64,000 nt of DNA, taken from contig MU623397.1 of the NCBI GenBank assembly GCA_025201765.1, positions 1 through 64,000 of the forward strand, written 5' to 3'. The position numbers and the translations under genes were made by a program. Every line of letters starts with the position of its first letter. Within the stretch, counting starts at the first letter, position 1. Below the pieces are notes generated by a model, which saw nothing but the letters and a program-made list of their open reading frames with translations, ran no database searches and was not told the origin of the DNA. This DNA comes from Daldinia sp. FL1419 (taxonomy: Eukaryota; Ascomycota; Sordariomycetes; Xylariales; Hypoxylaceae). Below are positions 1-12,625 of this stretch, in pieces.

Positions 1-1080
1 ATAATTTTATAAAATCTATATCTAAAAAATTTTTAAAATATTTTTTAAATTTATTTAATATTTTATTAATTATTCAAATATAAATTTAATTCTAATTAAT
101 TTCTTCTTAATTAATTAAAATATATAATATTTAAATTATTTTTTATTATATTATAATATTTTTAAAATTTATTATTTTAAATTTTATTAATTTATAATTA
201 AATTATTATATTAATATAAATTATTTAAAAATATATTTAAATAATCTTTTTAACTTATCTATATTTTCTTAATTAAAAAAGATCTTATTATTAAAAGATT
301 AATTTTAAACCAAATTTTTTAATTATTTTCTTTATAATATTATAAAATAAAAAAATAATAAATTCTAATTATAATAAAGTAATAAAAATTTGGGGGAAGA
401 TTTTTATAATAATATAAAATAATAATAATCTGTTATAAAAAAGGGATTTATTAAAAAATAAGGTATTATTATTATTTATATTATTATAATAAAATTTTCT
501 AAATTATTATAACAATAATTTTTCTTTATTAATTTATGTTATTATATTTAAATAATATTAATTAATATTAGATTAAATATATATATAAAAGAAATAATAA
601 TAAAAATAAATAATAAATAAAATAATATAATAAAATCTATATATTTATAAATTTTAAAAAAGAGAATTATTTATTCTAAATTTAATAGATTTAAAACCCT
701 TATATATATAATATACTAATTATATAATATCTTTTTTGTTTGCTACAAGGGTCTACAATGCCTGGTAGCATATAACCATCATATAAGGTATTTTAAAAAT
801 AATAAAAATTTTATAAGTACTTATTAAATATGCTATAATTTAAATAAATAATAATATTAAGTTCCTTATAATTATAATAAATTTAATAAAAGTATTTATT
901 ATAAATATAGTGCTTTCCAAAGAAATATCCATAAAATCAATTTAAGGTTACATAAATCTCAATTAACCAATCAATATTTTTATATTTTAATTATTATATT
1001 TATAATATATAATCTATTAAAAAATGCTGTAATTATAGGGATTTTAACATATTAATACGCTATAATTATAACATATATTA
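1..1080. repeat. Extremely AT-rich block, probably a RIP-decayed repeat
   Basis: The first ~720 bases are almost free of G and C, and AT-rich sequence continues to about 1080, with a sharp change to normal composition near 1100. No open frame of useful length and no inverted terminal repeats are visible. Blocks like this in filamentous ascomycetes are usually transposons degraded by RIP. The left boundary lies outside the window, so the element type cannot be told. The only GC-containing stretch is around 740-790. Confidence 0.7.
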
Positions 1081-1904
1081 TAAATTGGATGAATTTTCAT
1101 CTGCATTTTTGGTTTTGTCGGTTTTGCACTAATGGGCCACCGTACCGGGCCGCGGGTCATCTGCAGTACCAAGTTTACACACGTGTAGCCTCTGACTTGG
1201 TAAGGTGAGAGAAGACGAAGGGAAGCTTCTTTTTTCGATCTAGGCTGAAAATAACGATGAGATCGGGTAGACCGAATTTCGTCACGAGAGTGTCTCGGTG
1301 TGTATTGATTGTTATTTCTTGGAAGGAAACCCACCTCCCATGTTGATGTCAAAGGTCTGATTGTGTGATTCTCGGGTAGTCTTTCGAAATATCGGTTTCC
1401 TATGGTTTAAAAGTCGAGCTCCAGAGTCGAGCTGTAGGAATGTTACATTGCCACGCGCCGGGGTGACGGGAAATCTAATAATAAAAAATAAAAAAATCTT
1501 CTCCTTGGGTCCTACTTGGGACCCGTAGACCACAAGGTTTCGTTTGCGTGCGATGGCGTGCGATTTGCCAAGCATCCACAAGAACCTCACGAACCTCATA
1601 CGAATCTCACCAAATTCTTAGCTGCCCCTGCCGCATTACTTATACGCAGACAGCTCATCTCCTGATCCTAGATCATCCCTACTTCTTGGTCCCAAGAAGC
1701 TCTAGAACCGAACCTAATAGCCCGTGCCACTTTGCTTGAATTGTGTTGTTTTGTGTCATGTCTTAACCTTGATAACATGTGCAACGTACGACCGGTTCCG
1801 AGTTAAAAAGGAGACGGTCTTCCCCTTAGGTCCTTGCAGGAGGGCGCGTGCCATCTTCTCGGTTCCCGCTCTTTTACGACTGCTATACCAGGGATTAAGA
1901 TAAG
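1081..1904. other. Intergenic, upstream of the permease gene
   Basis: Normal-composition sequence between the AT-rich block and the permease start. Short open frames here show no recognisable protein and have no splice partners. It presumably holds the permease promoter and 5' leader, but no specific site could be identified. Confidence 0.5.
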
Positions 1905-3625
1905 ATGTCGTCGGCGACAGAGGTCGGGAAAGATACAGACCCCGACACCCGGGAGATCAACGTTCCTGCGGACGAGGACTACGCCTCCTCGACTAACGAT
2001 GGAATCCAGCAGTTCGCTTATTCCGACTCCCGGAAGATTGGTGTTACCGGAGCGGTGTTTCTGATTCTAAATAAGATGATCGGAACCGGAAGTGAGTGAA
2101 ATCGTTAATACGTCGCCGTCGTAAGTGCTGCCGAACAGACTGACCAAATATCTCAAGTTTTCTCCACCCCTTCGGCCATCTTCGCAGCGACCGGGTCAGT
2201 CGGTATATCCATCATATTATGGATCGTTGGTGGCATTTTAACCTTCTGCGGCCTGAGCGTATTCCTCGAGTTCGGTCTCGCTATCCCGCTCTCCGGTGGT
2301 GAGAAGAACTATCTCGAACGTGTCTACCGTCGCCCGCGTTACTTGGCTTCGTGTGTTTTGGCGGCACAGATGATCCTTCTGGGTTTTTCGTCCGGGAATT
2401 CCCTCGCATTCGGCCGATATATCCTAGCCGCTGCGGGAAGCAAAGAAGGAGACGGCTGGACGGCTCGTGGTATCGCGATCGCATGTATTACTTTCGCCGT
2501 CGGGCTCCATTCGATATTTCCGAAATGGGGATTACGGCTGGTGAATCTCCTGGGAATTTTCAAGGTCGTCATCGTGGTCTTCATCGTATTTTCGGGGTTT
2601 GCTGCGATTTCCGGTCGACTTCTCATCCCGCCTCCCGGGAATTTCAAGAACGCGTTCGCCATCGAAGTGACGGAGCATTACGGTGGCCAGGGCGCATACG
2701 GATACGCGACGGCATTATTACAGATTATCTACAGTTACAAGGGGTGGGAGAACGCCAACTACGTACTTGGAGAGCTGAAGAATCCCCGCAAGACCCTCGC
2801 CATTGCCGCGCCCATCGCCATCGGCGGCGTCACCATCCTGTACGTCCTGGCCAACGTGGCCTACTTCGCGGCGATAACGAAGGACGACCTTGCTACTTCC
2901 GAAGTGTTAGTGGCTGGATTATTCTTTCGCAACGTTTTCGGTGATAGCGCTGCCGCACGGGCTCTCCCTGCTTTTGTTGCACTGAGCAATTTGGGCAACG
3001 TGCTCGCCGTCAGTTTTGCGCACGCTCGACTCAACCAGGAATTTGGAAAGGAGGCTCTTCTACCGTATGGGAAATTCTGGGCGTCTATTAAACCGTTCGA
3101 CGCGCCGGCTGCTGCTGTAAGTATTTTCTTTCGAAGCCTATCGAGTATTCGTTGTAGTTACTGACATTGATCTAGCTTTTCCTCCATTGGCTTATTACCG
3201 TAATTATTCTCGTCGCCCCTCCTGCAGGCCCCGCCTACAACTTCGTCGTCAACTTGTACACTTATCCCGGTGCTTGGATCAACGGTTTCGTTACTGCTGG
3301 CCTCATCTACCTTCATTTCAACAAGTCGGAGAATTGGACATCGCCCTGGCATACGTATCTACCGATTAGTGTCATCTATCTGTTGGCCAACATTTTCCTC
3401 GCTGTCGTCCCCTTTATTCCGCCTACCGGAGACTGGAACGCCGAGGGCTATCCCTATTTCGTGTTCCCCGTCGTTGGAGTGGGCGTTTTGCTTCTGGGTG
3501 GTGTATATTGGGCGTGTTGGTCTAAGATCTGGCCAGCGATTGGTGGTTATAGGATCGAAGCTCATAGAATTGTTGAAGATGATGGCAAAGAGGTGGTTCG
3601 GTACCGGAAAATTAAGACAAGGTAA
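1905..3625 (+). CDS. High-affinity methionine permease-like amino-acid transporter (APC/LAT type)
   Basis: Three exons are inferred: 1905-2091, 2158-3116 and 3176-3625, giving 531 residues. Intron 1 is placed with an AAG acceptor because this restores the family motif MIGTGIFSTPS just after the N-terminal hydrophilic tail; a later CAG acceptor would delete it. The protein has about 12 hydrophobic membrane segments and the APC-type stretch YSYKGWENANYVLGELKNP near residues 265-285. It matches the fungal MUP1/MUP3-like methionine permease group, plasma-membrane proton symporters for methionine and related amino acids. The substrate is inferred from family resemblance only. Length is typical, and no stop or frameshift is seen. 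It stands alone, with the AT-rich block upstream. Confidence 0.87.
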
Positions 3626-5383
3626 ACCGTAACTGTAAGTGAGTCGAACAATATTTTGAACATGTTTACTTTAGATACCTATCACCTATCGAACTAGTTT
3701 GGCTTGCCTTGATATAGTGATTGCAATTGCAAGATATATTTTATACGACTACATTGCCCTTTACGTTACCTCGACCTTTAATCACGTCATAAATAACTCC
3801 GAGATACCTACTTGGCTGGTATATGTTACGACCTCCCATCTTGGTAGACATCAGTGCCCTGCGCCGACGCTGGAGCTTAGAGCGCCAGGCGCTGTTAGCT
3901 CAATACATCTATCTCCTGATGGTTACTCCTTACGCATGACATCAAATCACGGGTCTCAAGACGCTATAAATTTTTGAATAAGACTCCAAGTCCTACTCAT
4001 AAGCTATATTGATATAGGTAATTCCTTGAAGAGTAAAAATTACCAAAGCAGTATGATAGGTTAGCATTTCATGTGTGTATAAAGAGAATCCAGTTCCTTA
4101 TCCATCTTCTATATATATATAGTAGAGTGATTCATGAAGTAAGTGACAGTTCGTGTTTAGGCACAATCCCGCTCTTCATCTTGGCGACTATCTGAGCCTT
4201 TCCGCTCGAGTAGAGGCGTTTTTCAAATAAAAAATAAATTACATCTTGTGCTACCCTTCATGAACCTATTGCTTTGCAGTTACAGGTGTCTCAAGCCCGA
4301 AACAAATATATATTGACAAATAGTTTTCGAGTAAGCCAGTCCGCCTTTCGAGCCAAAGATGATGGAACTGTGTCATATTTCCACACATTAAGCGGCGTGG
4401 AGGGTGCATGGCATTATTATTAGTCTAGTTCTTTTCCCTTGAAGTCGATTCCTTGTGTCACTCATATGGGGGCCTCATCGTTATACGGTCATGCTAGGTA
4501 GAGTAAAACTTTTAAACGGTATTGTCTTCCCTCCTTCTTACAATTCTATCGTGACACAAGCTAGACCTAAATTTAATGCTTCGTAGATGATAGGTAGGTA
4601 CTAACCTAGATGCGTTACAGTATGCGAATGCTATTTGATTATGCTTATTTTTACCCTTCATCAGTCTCACCCATGCAGAAAGGGGTTGACTCTAAACTTA
4701 GCTCTCTACAATGCGAGTTCTCCTATGGATGCCTACCTACCTATGTAAGATATCCTGCACGAAGCTCCTAGCGTTGTGATGGGTTACACAACGAAAGCAT
4801 GGTCTCACATAGGATGCCATTTATATTCCTGTACAAGAATAGCATCGGGATTGATGTTTCCCATCTAGTGAAATTTTAATCAGCCTAGCCGGTAAATCTT
4901 TCAGGTCGTGAATTATTTCCCAAATGACGCTCTTGAACCCGTCGCGCCGATGATATTCACCCCATTTTCACTTCATACCTAGATTTCCTTTGCGGCTGAA
5001 GCATGTGCCGCATCTCATATCCCAAAGGATTCTACGCGGCAATTCATCCAATGATGACTGGTGACTCCATAAGCCACAAACTGCCGATTCTCAAGACATA
5101 GCTACCAATTTGGGTGCGCTGGTGGTAACCATCAGCCCCTGGGATTCTAATTACGGATCCCGGTAATGGGGGCACTCTCTTGAGGCATTCGCGGCTAGCG
5201 ACAACAGCACGACACTCACTCCTAGGTGCAGGTCGAGACGATGGAATTAGAATGTGAGTATGGAAATAGGGAACAAGCCAACCCGCTTACTCGACCTCTT
5301 CTGACATTTCGAATATTTAAATCACCGGCCTTTCCCCCTTATTGATCTACTCATCAACCATCAGTTCAAAGACAATCAAATCA
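3626..5383. other. Intergenic, no gene seen
   Basis: About 1.7 kb with only short open frames, the longest a 92-codon frame at 3699-3977 lacking any family resemblance. Stop codons occur often in all frames. The region nearest 5300 probably holds the promoter of the secreted-protein gene; an AT-rich TATTTAAAT lies at about 5313-5321. Confidence 0.5.
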
Positions 5384-5408
5384 ACATCCACATCCACATC
5401 CACATCCA
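5384..5408. repeat. Hexanucleotide (ACATCC)n repeat in a 5' leader
   Basis: Four tandem copies of ACATCC lie about 50 bases upstream of the start codon of the small secreted protein, probably inside its transcribed leader. They read as open frame from an upstream ATG at 5342, but the signal peptide argues for the start at 5456. Confidence 0.85.
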
Positions 5409-5455
5409 CGATATCTTACTTCAAAGCTTTTCAAAGCATCCAACCATCAGCCAAT

Positions 5456-5854
5456 ATGCAGTTTTCTACCATCTTGTCCATTGCCGCCTTTGTCGGCCTC
5501 TCCATTGCTGCTCCAGCCCACGAGAAGCGCTACATTGCAGGCCGATGCGGCATTCACGTCATCCAATACCAGAAGAACGAACATGGTGTCGGGGCAAACT
5601 ACAGATTCGACATTAGGATCGTAGACGCCGGTGGCAATACCGTCGGCCTCGATAACGGCCATGACATCCCTAACTTCTCGAGCGCCGCCATCTCCAGCGA
5701 GCTTCCCTACCAGCTCATCGTTACTACGGGCTCTGTAGACAACGACCCCGTGCAATTCTCCTACGCCGGATACACCTTCTCCAGCTCCACCGGTTGCAGC
5801 ACCGGCAAATACGACGGCGGTAACCGCGAGATGGACTGCGGGTTTGGCTGCTAG
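5456..5854 (+). CDS. Small secreted cysteine-containing protein (function unknown)
   Basis: A single exon of 132 residues. The start at 5456 is chosen because it begins a clear signal peptide (MQFSTILSIAAFVGLSIAAP), followed at residues 24-25 by a Lys-Arg pair suited to Kex2 cleavage. The mature part has four cysteines (31, 114, 128 and 132), the last three clustered at the C-terminus, consistent with two disulfides, and a beta-rich centre. There are no membrane segments or catalytic motifs. Small secreted proteins of this build are common among fungal extracellular and candidate effector proteins, but I do not recognise a named family and assign no function. An in-frame upstream ATG at 5342 would add 38 low-complexity residues before the signal peptide and is unlikely to be used. 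Confidence 0.85.
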   Translation: MQFSTILSIAAFVGLSIAAPAHEKRYIAGRCGIHVIQYQKNEHGVGANYRFDIRIVDAGGNTVGLDNGHDIPNFSSAAISSELPYQLIVTTGSVDNDPVQFSYAGYTFSSSTGCSTGKYDGGNREMDCGFGC

Positions 5855-7887
5855 TTGCCGACCGGTTGGTGAGCAGTTCTTGGCGGCGTTGCCATGATTG
5901 GATATGTGGATATGCAAAAGTATGGGAGGTTCGGATTCACTATGTTCCTTTCTTGTATAGATAGAATTTTCTGCGTTTTGGGTTTGCGAAGGGTCTGGGT
6001 ATTATTCGATATTTTTATATGAAAGTTACACCTTTTGAATTTATATATTTACCACTGCACTGGAAGAAGCACGATAAAAGAGTGAAATTATGCTCCATCA
6101 GTCTATTAGTACATACCGTAGTTGCATTTTATTTTTGTGCCGAATAATTCTCCTATACCTAATTACCTGTATGATATAATGATTCGTTATGGTATCAAGC
6201 ACAAATCCTTGTAGGCCATGCGAAATTGCGTAAGCGAGCATATAATTGTAACATACATGCTCAATATAACTAACGTCGTCCATCGTGTCTCTCCAGCATT
6301 TGAGGATATAGGCGACTCAACGACGAGGAGAGTTAAATGAGAAATTTCTGAAAACCGATCGGAAAACATCCGATCCGTGTATCGAGTATCCAGTCTATAC
6401 CGCCGAGTATAGTGCCGTGATGGGAAAGAATGGAGATGTTGAGAGCGACGGGGTCCCGCTCGGAGCTATCACGGTCGAAAATGTGGTCGACCGGAAGGAA
6501 AATAGTTCTGCTTTTAACAGGGGATCGCGCACATGTACACTATGCATATGAAATCACTTATATTTGTTGCGTAGGTCGCAAGTTGATGAGCTACTTAAAA
6601 GTGGCCGGTATACTCATATATTTTCCAAGACACATTAGATAAGAGGTTGCTATATAAATTGGTGTCGGTAGAAGAAAAAGGAAAAGAAAAAGAATTTGGT
6701 GCACCCATTTTTAACACGTGGAAGAAACCGAGAAATATATTATTCTTTAGGTAAGTCCAAGGTCCACCTGCATGAATTTGTGTAACGTGAACATCGGCTA
6801 ACAGCGGTGTGCCTTCCAGGTCGAATTCAGTTTCATAGGATAGCAAAACTCAATTTTGGAGTTGCTTCGCACTTTCTCCTCCCTCCCCCCTACCTGATAT
6901 GTAATACATACCCAGGTACATACTATGTGTGTATATTAGGTACATTCTAGGTAGTATGAATTAGATAATGTACCTAGGTATGTACTTTTAATATATAAAC
7001 TCTAGTATATAATACATGGAAGAGTAGACTGTACTGGATGTAGTTGGTGTAACATTTCAAATTTTCTCCTTCCACAAGTTTATTTCTTAATTACATGTAT
7101 GTATTGCTCTTAATTTCTCTCGCCTTCCTTCCTTATTGAATTCGGTATCTTAGAATATTTCCCAAATTCCTTCTTGAAAAATTTTATCTAATTTTATTAC
7201 CATATTTTCTTCCAAATTCTATCTTACCACTTAATCTTCTCTACATCTCCGTCTCAGTTGTCGTTATCTCCGAAGCCTCTTCGATCATTTCATCTCCTTT
7301 CGGGTTACGGCGCCAACATACTTGTGAGTAATCGCAACTCTTGATTGGCCACAAATTTCCCGTCACACTGCGGTATCCAGCCCAGAATTATTCGGGCTAC
7401 GGCCCGGTGCGAATTTCTGGGGGTCCTGCGCGTTCGGCGGGCTTTTCTGCGGCGTTCTACGGTACGAGCGCTTCGTGCGGAGAACAGAAGCTGGAGCTGC
7501 ATGTCTTCGCTTATGCTTATGCTTCATCTACTTTGGCCAAACGGGTCCAGATCATTTCTCAATTCTTCCGTTTAATTGTTTAATTGTCTATTTCGTTCGA
7601 TCGGTTTTTTTCTTCTCTACCTTCTATCTTAACTCTATTGCCGTATTTTTGTTTTTATTTCATTTATTTCGAGAAAATAGAAATAAATCAGTTTGACGCA
7701 GGGACCTTCCATTCCCCTCTCTCATCCGTCCCCCCCCTCCTCCGGACTCAAGCCCTACCCTAGAATACCTAGGTATTAATCGGTAGTCGTTGGTCGTTGT
7801 TCCGCGGTTGGTAGTTTGAAGCAAGCACCATCTATGTCGAATTTTACGCCTGCGGCGATTCCATGAATATTCAATCTTAGGACTGAC
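5855..7887. other. Intergenic, no gene seen
   Basis: About 2 kb without a convincing gene. Sequence around 6895-7010 is rich in TACCTAGGTA-like palindromic words and AT stretches. The pyrimidine-rich part from about 7060 to 7300 and the T-rich stretch at 7580-7690 could be promoter or leader of the downstream gene. Short open frames at 7305-7700 overlap one another on both strands and show no family features. Confidence 0.5.
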
Positions 7888-9729
7888 ATGGCTGACGAGA
7901 CGCCGCCCGGTGACCATGGCAGTCCTGTCAGCAAGCTCAATAGTGCTATTTCTGATTTTACCTCTACGTATGTTAAAAAGGAATTACAGCAATTGACACG
8001 CGCGCGAGATGATGAGTTGGCGCGGAGCCACGTGCCCAAGCTCAGAGCCCTCCTTAGGGAGGTTGATAAAGAGCGACAGGCATATCAACAAGACAAGGAC
8101 AAGTTAATCCTAGGTCTACGCAAGAAGCTGGAATTGCTTGAGGTTGACCCTGATACTATTGAGAATACCATCTCGGAACTTATCCCCGTTACCCCAAAAT
8201 ATTTGAGTGTTATTCCCAGTGCTTCGACGTTGACTATTCGACCACCAACACCTTTCATGTCACCGGTTCGCGATAATTATTTTAGCACTGTTCTTGGCGC
8301 AGATGTTTTATCAAGCATACCCCCATTAGCGTCGCAGGTTCATGAACAAGCGGCCTCTGCTTCGATTAAAGCTCTCTCTTCAAGTCCTACCAATATTAAC
8401 GTGTCGCCAACCGCAGGCCTCCATATTGACCACAAAATACAGAGTCAGATTCTATCTGAAGCCCCCATGACTGAAAAGGCCCCCAAGCGGATTAGCACAG
8501 ATGGCGATAGTATTACAAGCGGGAAGCGGCGAAGGATAGACCACGGAAAGGTAAGAATGAGCTTGAGCGGTCGATATTATATACCACCACTTGTCCAACT
8601 AATACATGGCTAGACTCCTAGTAGAGCTCAATCAGATATATTCCGCAAGATCGCCTTCCCGAACTTGGAGACAGGGGAACGTATATTCCGTCATGCGGAA
8701 CGTCAAGGCCTCTTCGTCATACGATGTAATAGGTCCGCCTGCCAAACCGGATTTTTCACGGATCCGCCTCTAGCATATAACAGAGCTTTGAAGCATTTCC
8801 AAAGCCACGGCGAGACAGGACCAGACGGCGAGGAACTTTCCAACGAATACATCTTCGAAAACTTCGCATGCGAAAGTGAGCGGTTCTGTTCTTACGAAAC
8901 ATGTGCAAGGGTGACATTTTCCATGCTAACTAGTATATATAGTCGAAGGCTCTAGCCTGGTCAGCAAGTATTGGATTAAGGAACATCTTGGCCCGTCTCC
9001 GCATACCTGTAGGTAAAGGCGTCTTGAGCATTCGCGTAGAGGATAATTGGGTCAACCCCGAGAGATGCATTATGATAACCGCTTCATGTTTAGTTGTCCC
9101 AGGAAGGTCGAGATCCAAAAATACCCAAACAACAGATTCCCCCGGCGTGAGAAAGAGTAAAGAGGATGATAAGAACTATACACCGTCTAGCAAATCCCGT
9201 AATCCCACGGTAATTAATGAAACGGAGGATGAGGAGTCGGAAACTGAGAAACCACGTCGCACACCCAGGAGTGTACCTCGTCCAGATTACGCAGAGATGG
9301 TTGCGAACAAGGATCCTTGGAATCTCTCAGACGGCGATAGCGACGTGAGCCCTGTTAGCGAACCCAAATCATGCTATTCCGTTACTAACTCAGGGATGTA
9401 GAAGGCTATCCCTCGTGCCATGAAAGAATCCCGGATGCCCGGCAGTGGTGCTCTCAAGTCTACGAGGTCAGGGAGCAGCAGATCACGCAGCACGTCAAAA
9501 AGGTCGACACCGAGTCCATCGATACTAAGAGCGAAGACATCGGAGCCGAGTAAGTACGTCTATACCACTTCCCTCGAATAGCAACACCGCCTGACACGGA
9601 TCAGACCCTTTGGCTATACTTCGGAGCAGTGGCCGAGACGCTCTGCGCCCAGTTAGCTGTCGACAGTTCCATTCCAACAACCCGCGCGTTGCGCTTATCA
9701 ATGGCCACCTCTTGAAAATAAGGTTCTAG
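7888..9729 (+). CDS. Fungal protein of unknown function with coiled coil and cysteine/histidine finger-like segment
   Basis: Six exons fit in phase: 7888-8550, 8614-8875, 8943-9008, 9094-9344, 9402-9549 and 9605-9729, giving 504 residues. Residues ~20-95 are helical and charged, a likely coiled coil. The middle is Ser/Pro-rich, ending in a basic KRRR patch near residue 215. Residues ~230-310 hold a compact segment with paired cysteines (CNRSAC), then HFQSH about 25 residues later, resembling a degenerate zinc finger, followed by GPSPHTFVPG. The tail is acidic then Arg/Ser-rich, suggesting a nuclear protein. The gene at 34660-37847 has a similar arrangement (N-terminal coiled coil, nuclear-type basic patch, Cys/His segment). 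I do not know a named family. The short exon 3 (66 nt) and the last exon rest on phase and splice signals alone. Confidence 0.75.
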
Positions 9730-10317
9730 CTACGGAACATGGGGGAAACGGATCTAAACCATGCTCTGTTTACTTTCGTCCTTACGATACTATTATTTGC
9801 GAAATGAGTTATACCCACGTCGACATGATTTGATGAAAAGGCTATGTATTTGAGTCATTCTTAGCATCGCGGTGAGCTATACCCACTAAATATCTAGTAA
9901 TTCGAAGAAATTATAGAATATAAGAGGTGGTAGAGACGAATAATTATGCTTATGTGAGATTTCAATGTCAGACTAAAGTTCGTGACTCCGCTATATCAGT
10001 TGTGAGGGCGTAAACCAATATTCATCGGCGCATCTATATATCGCAAGTACTCTGGGTTCTACGTCTAATATTCTCCATCTATTTTCTTTTGGGAATTTGG
10101 ATTGTATATCTCCGTATATGTAAAACAAAAACGTCGCTAGTTTATATTATGTACATATCACGCTCGATTTATCATGCTCCATGAGTGATGCTTACCACGG
10201 TCTAGAGACGCTCGGTTTATGCACATCGATACAATTCAAACCGTTTGAATCCCTAGAAAACCTACGCACCTGCGTACGCCCACTTATTCTTTCATTGTTC
10301 TTCCACCTGCGTAAATA
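9730..10317. other. Intergenic between convergent genes
   Basis: About 590 bases between the stop codons of the upstream plus-strand gene and the minus-strand FAT1-like gene. It should contain both 3' untranslated regions. AT-rich with many stops; no other feature seen. Confidence 0.6.
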
Positions 10318-12625
10318 TCATAGCTTGGCTCTGCCACCTTTCAACGCATCCCAGTCCTTCTGCGTAAAAGGCATGTACACGGTACCGCCCTTGGCGTGGT
10401 CGGGAACCCAGAACACAGGATCAGGGGAAGTTTGAGCCGGATCGACGCCGGCACGCTTAAGCGGAACTTTATCCTGCTTATTGTTATGGGTGGCGGAGCG
10501 AGCGGGGATACGACGTATGAAAATAGGGACGGCGTATTTGGGGAGGTGGGCGCGGGCGTGTCTATTTTCGGTGAGGGTTGTGGTTAGCAAAGGATATGAT
10601 GAAGTGGCGCCCTCTTTAATACTTTAAAGGGAGATTGAAGGAAGGGTACGTGCATATGCTGATACTCTATCCACCCATTGGCATTGGATATGTGATATAT
10701 GAGAGGATTGGTGGCGTTTTGTTGGGAATGCGGGAGCGGGGAGGCGGAGGGGGAAAAGTTGTAATATGTTGCGTTGGCAAACGAACGTAACACGGGGATG
10801 GTTCTGTCGTGAATGGAGAGAAAAAAGGGGGGGGAGGGAAATATTCGACTTACTTTAACAGTCCATTATAGTCGAAGTTCTTGACGGCAGGGTCTATGTA
10901 GATGGCCGCCATGCCGGCTTTCCCGTCGTGGTTCGGTAACGATACGCCGTACACGGTCGCCTCGCTCACTCCCGGATATCGGCCTAGTACTTCGGACACC
11001 TCTGCGGTAGACACATTCTCTCCCTTCCACCGGAACGTGTCACCTAGCCTATCTAGGAAGAACCATCGGCCATCGTCATCTCGCCGTAACGCATCGCCCG
11101 TTCGGTAATACAAGTCGCCTTTGCGGAACACGTCTCGCACGTATTTCTTGGCGGTTGCTTCTTCGTTGCGGTAATATCCAGGGAAAGCTGGCGTTATTGT
11201 AGGCGGTTGCGTAACAAGTATCTCTCCGCCGACGGAATAGGGCACGCGTTTCGCAAAGCCTGTCTTGGGATCCCGTGCGATGTCACCCGTGTCGACGTCG
11301 ATCTCTACGGGTACGAAGACATTGTAGAAGCGCCACCTCTGTAGGAAGCCGTGATGGCCGACAGCATGGGCACGGAAATCACCCCTAGCGGGATTATCCA
11401 ACGGCATGATGCCCTCGGTCGAGTTAAAGAATTCGAAGATGGTGTCAATACCGAAACGGTCACGGAATGGCTTCCAAACATCCGGACGTAGACCATTGCC
11501 GTAGATCGAGTGCACGCTGTGCTCTTTATCACGTGGCGACGGCGGCGCTGCCAATAAATATCTCAACGTTTCTCCGACGTAGACGAACCACGTAGCGCGG
11601 CTCTCTCGAATGTCATCCCAGAAACCCGAGACGCTGAACTTGGGCGCGATGCATAGCGTCTGACCTGTTAGCAGCTGCGTCATACCGCTGATACCTCCTG
11701 TTCCGTGGTACAATGGCATACAGTCGTAGTATCTCTGGTCGTTGCCCTTGACATACGAATAACCACAATCTATACTGACGCCATACCCGAAGCCGGCCGC
11801 GGCGGGCAGCATACAGGCTTTGGGCAGCCCGGTCGTGCCGCTGGTGTAGAATAAACCAAATGGTGAGTCGGGTCGAACATTCTCACGCAATTCGTCGGGA
11901 GGCCGCTCGCCTTTCGTGGCGTTGATCTCGGGTTTGACATCTGCTAGCTTCACGATACTCGCACCTTGCGCAGCCAACTCATCTTTAACGGCGTCGAGGC
12001 GTTCCAACAGCTGAGGCGCTCCGTCAGCCAGCACGAGTTTAGCTTCGGAAATGCCCAAACAATGCAGTAGAGCCTGTTTGGTCAGATTGTGGTTAATGAG
12101 GGCCGGTGCTGCGCCGATGGCTAATAATCCCATCCAAGCGAAGACGAAATCAGGGCTGTTGGCCATGAAGAAGGCCACAAGGTCACCGGGCTTGACACCG
12201 CCATGTTTCAAGAACCACTGCGCGTACTGGTTGACGCGGTAATAAGTCTCGGCGTAGGTGAAGCAACCCTGGCGCGACCAGATGCATTCCTTGCTAGGCT
12301 TGGTCTGAGCGTGCTTCTCGAAGAAGTAGTAGGACGAGAGGCGCTTTTCTCGGACTATATGATGCGAAGGGGGTTGTGTAAGCTGTGTCCAACTCCAGGC
12401 AGAGGAGTCTTTAAAAGGATGGCTCACTGGCTTGCTGGAGAAGCTTCGCGCCCTGCTTCTTTGCGCGGATGATTTGCCAATCCTGTCGCAAGTGGAATTT
12501 GCCGTCGAGATACGTAAGGCCCGCGGCAGTGGCAGCTATCGACGCCGCAGCTGAGCCAGTATATTATCAGTTATCTTTGAACGGTCAAGCACGAGGAATA
12601 TTTTTGCCTTACCAATCGCTGCCAT
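10318..12625 (-). CDS. fat1: Fatty-acid transporter / very-long-chain acyl-CoA synthetase (FAT1/FATP family)
   Basis: Minus-strand exons in reading order: 12625-12613, 12550-12428, 12354-10854 and 10561-10318, giving 626 residues, the usual family length. The first coding exon is only 13 nt; it supplies ATG and leads into an alanine-rich start, then YLDGKFHL, typical of FATP N-termini. The AMP-binding signature YTSGTTGLPKA is at about residues 212-222, FFNSTEGIMPLDNP follows, and the ATP/AMP motif YRTGDALRRDDDGRWFFLDR with GDTFRWKGENVST lies near the C-terminus. The last exon begins HARAHLPKYAVPIFIRRI, as in the family. The enzyme activates long and very long fatty acids with CoA and couples this to import, at plasma membrane, ER, lipid droplets or peroxisomes. 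The 292-nt last intron is longer than its neighbours. Confidence 0.92.

Noticed and set aside
2158..2187. Intron 1 of the permease ending at the CAG near 2187
   Set aside because: It would remove the conserved FSTPSAIFAA segment; the AAG acceptor at 2157 keeps the family sequence in frame.
3699..3977. 92-codon plus-strand frame after the permease
   Set aside because: No recognisable motif, poor start context, and surrounding sequence looks non-coding.
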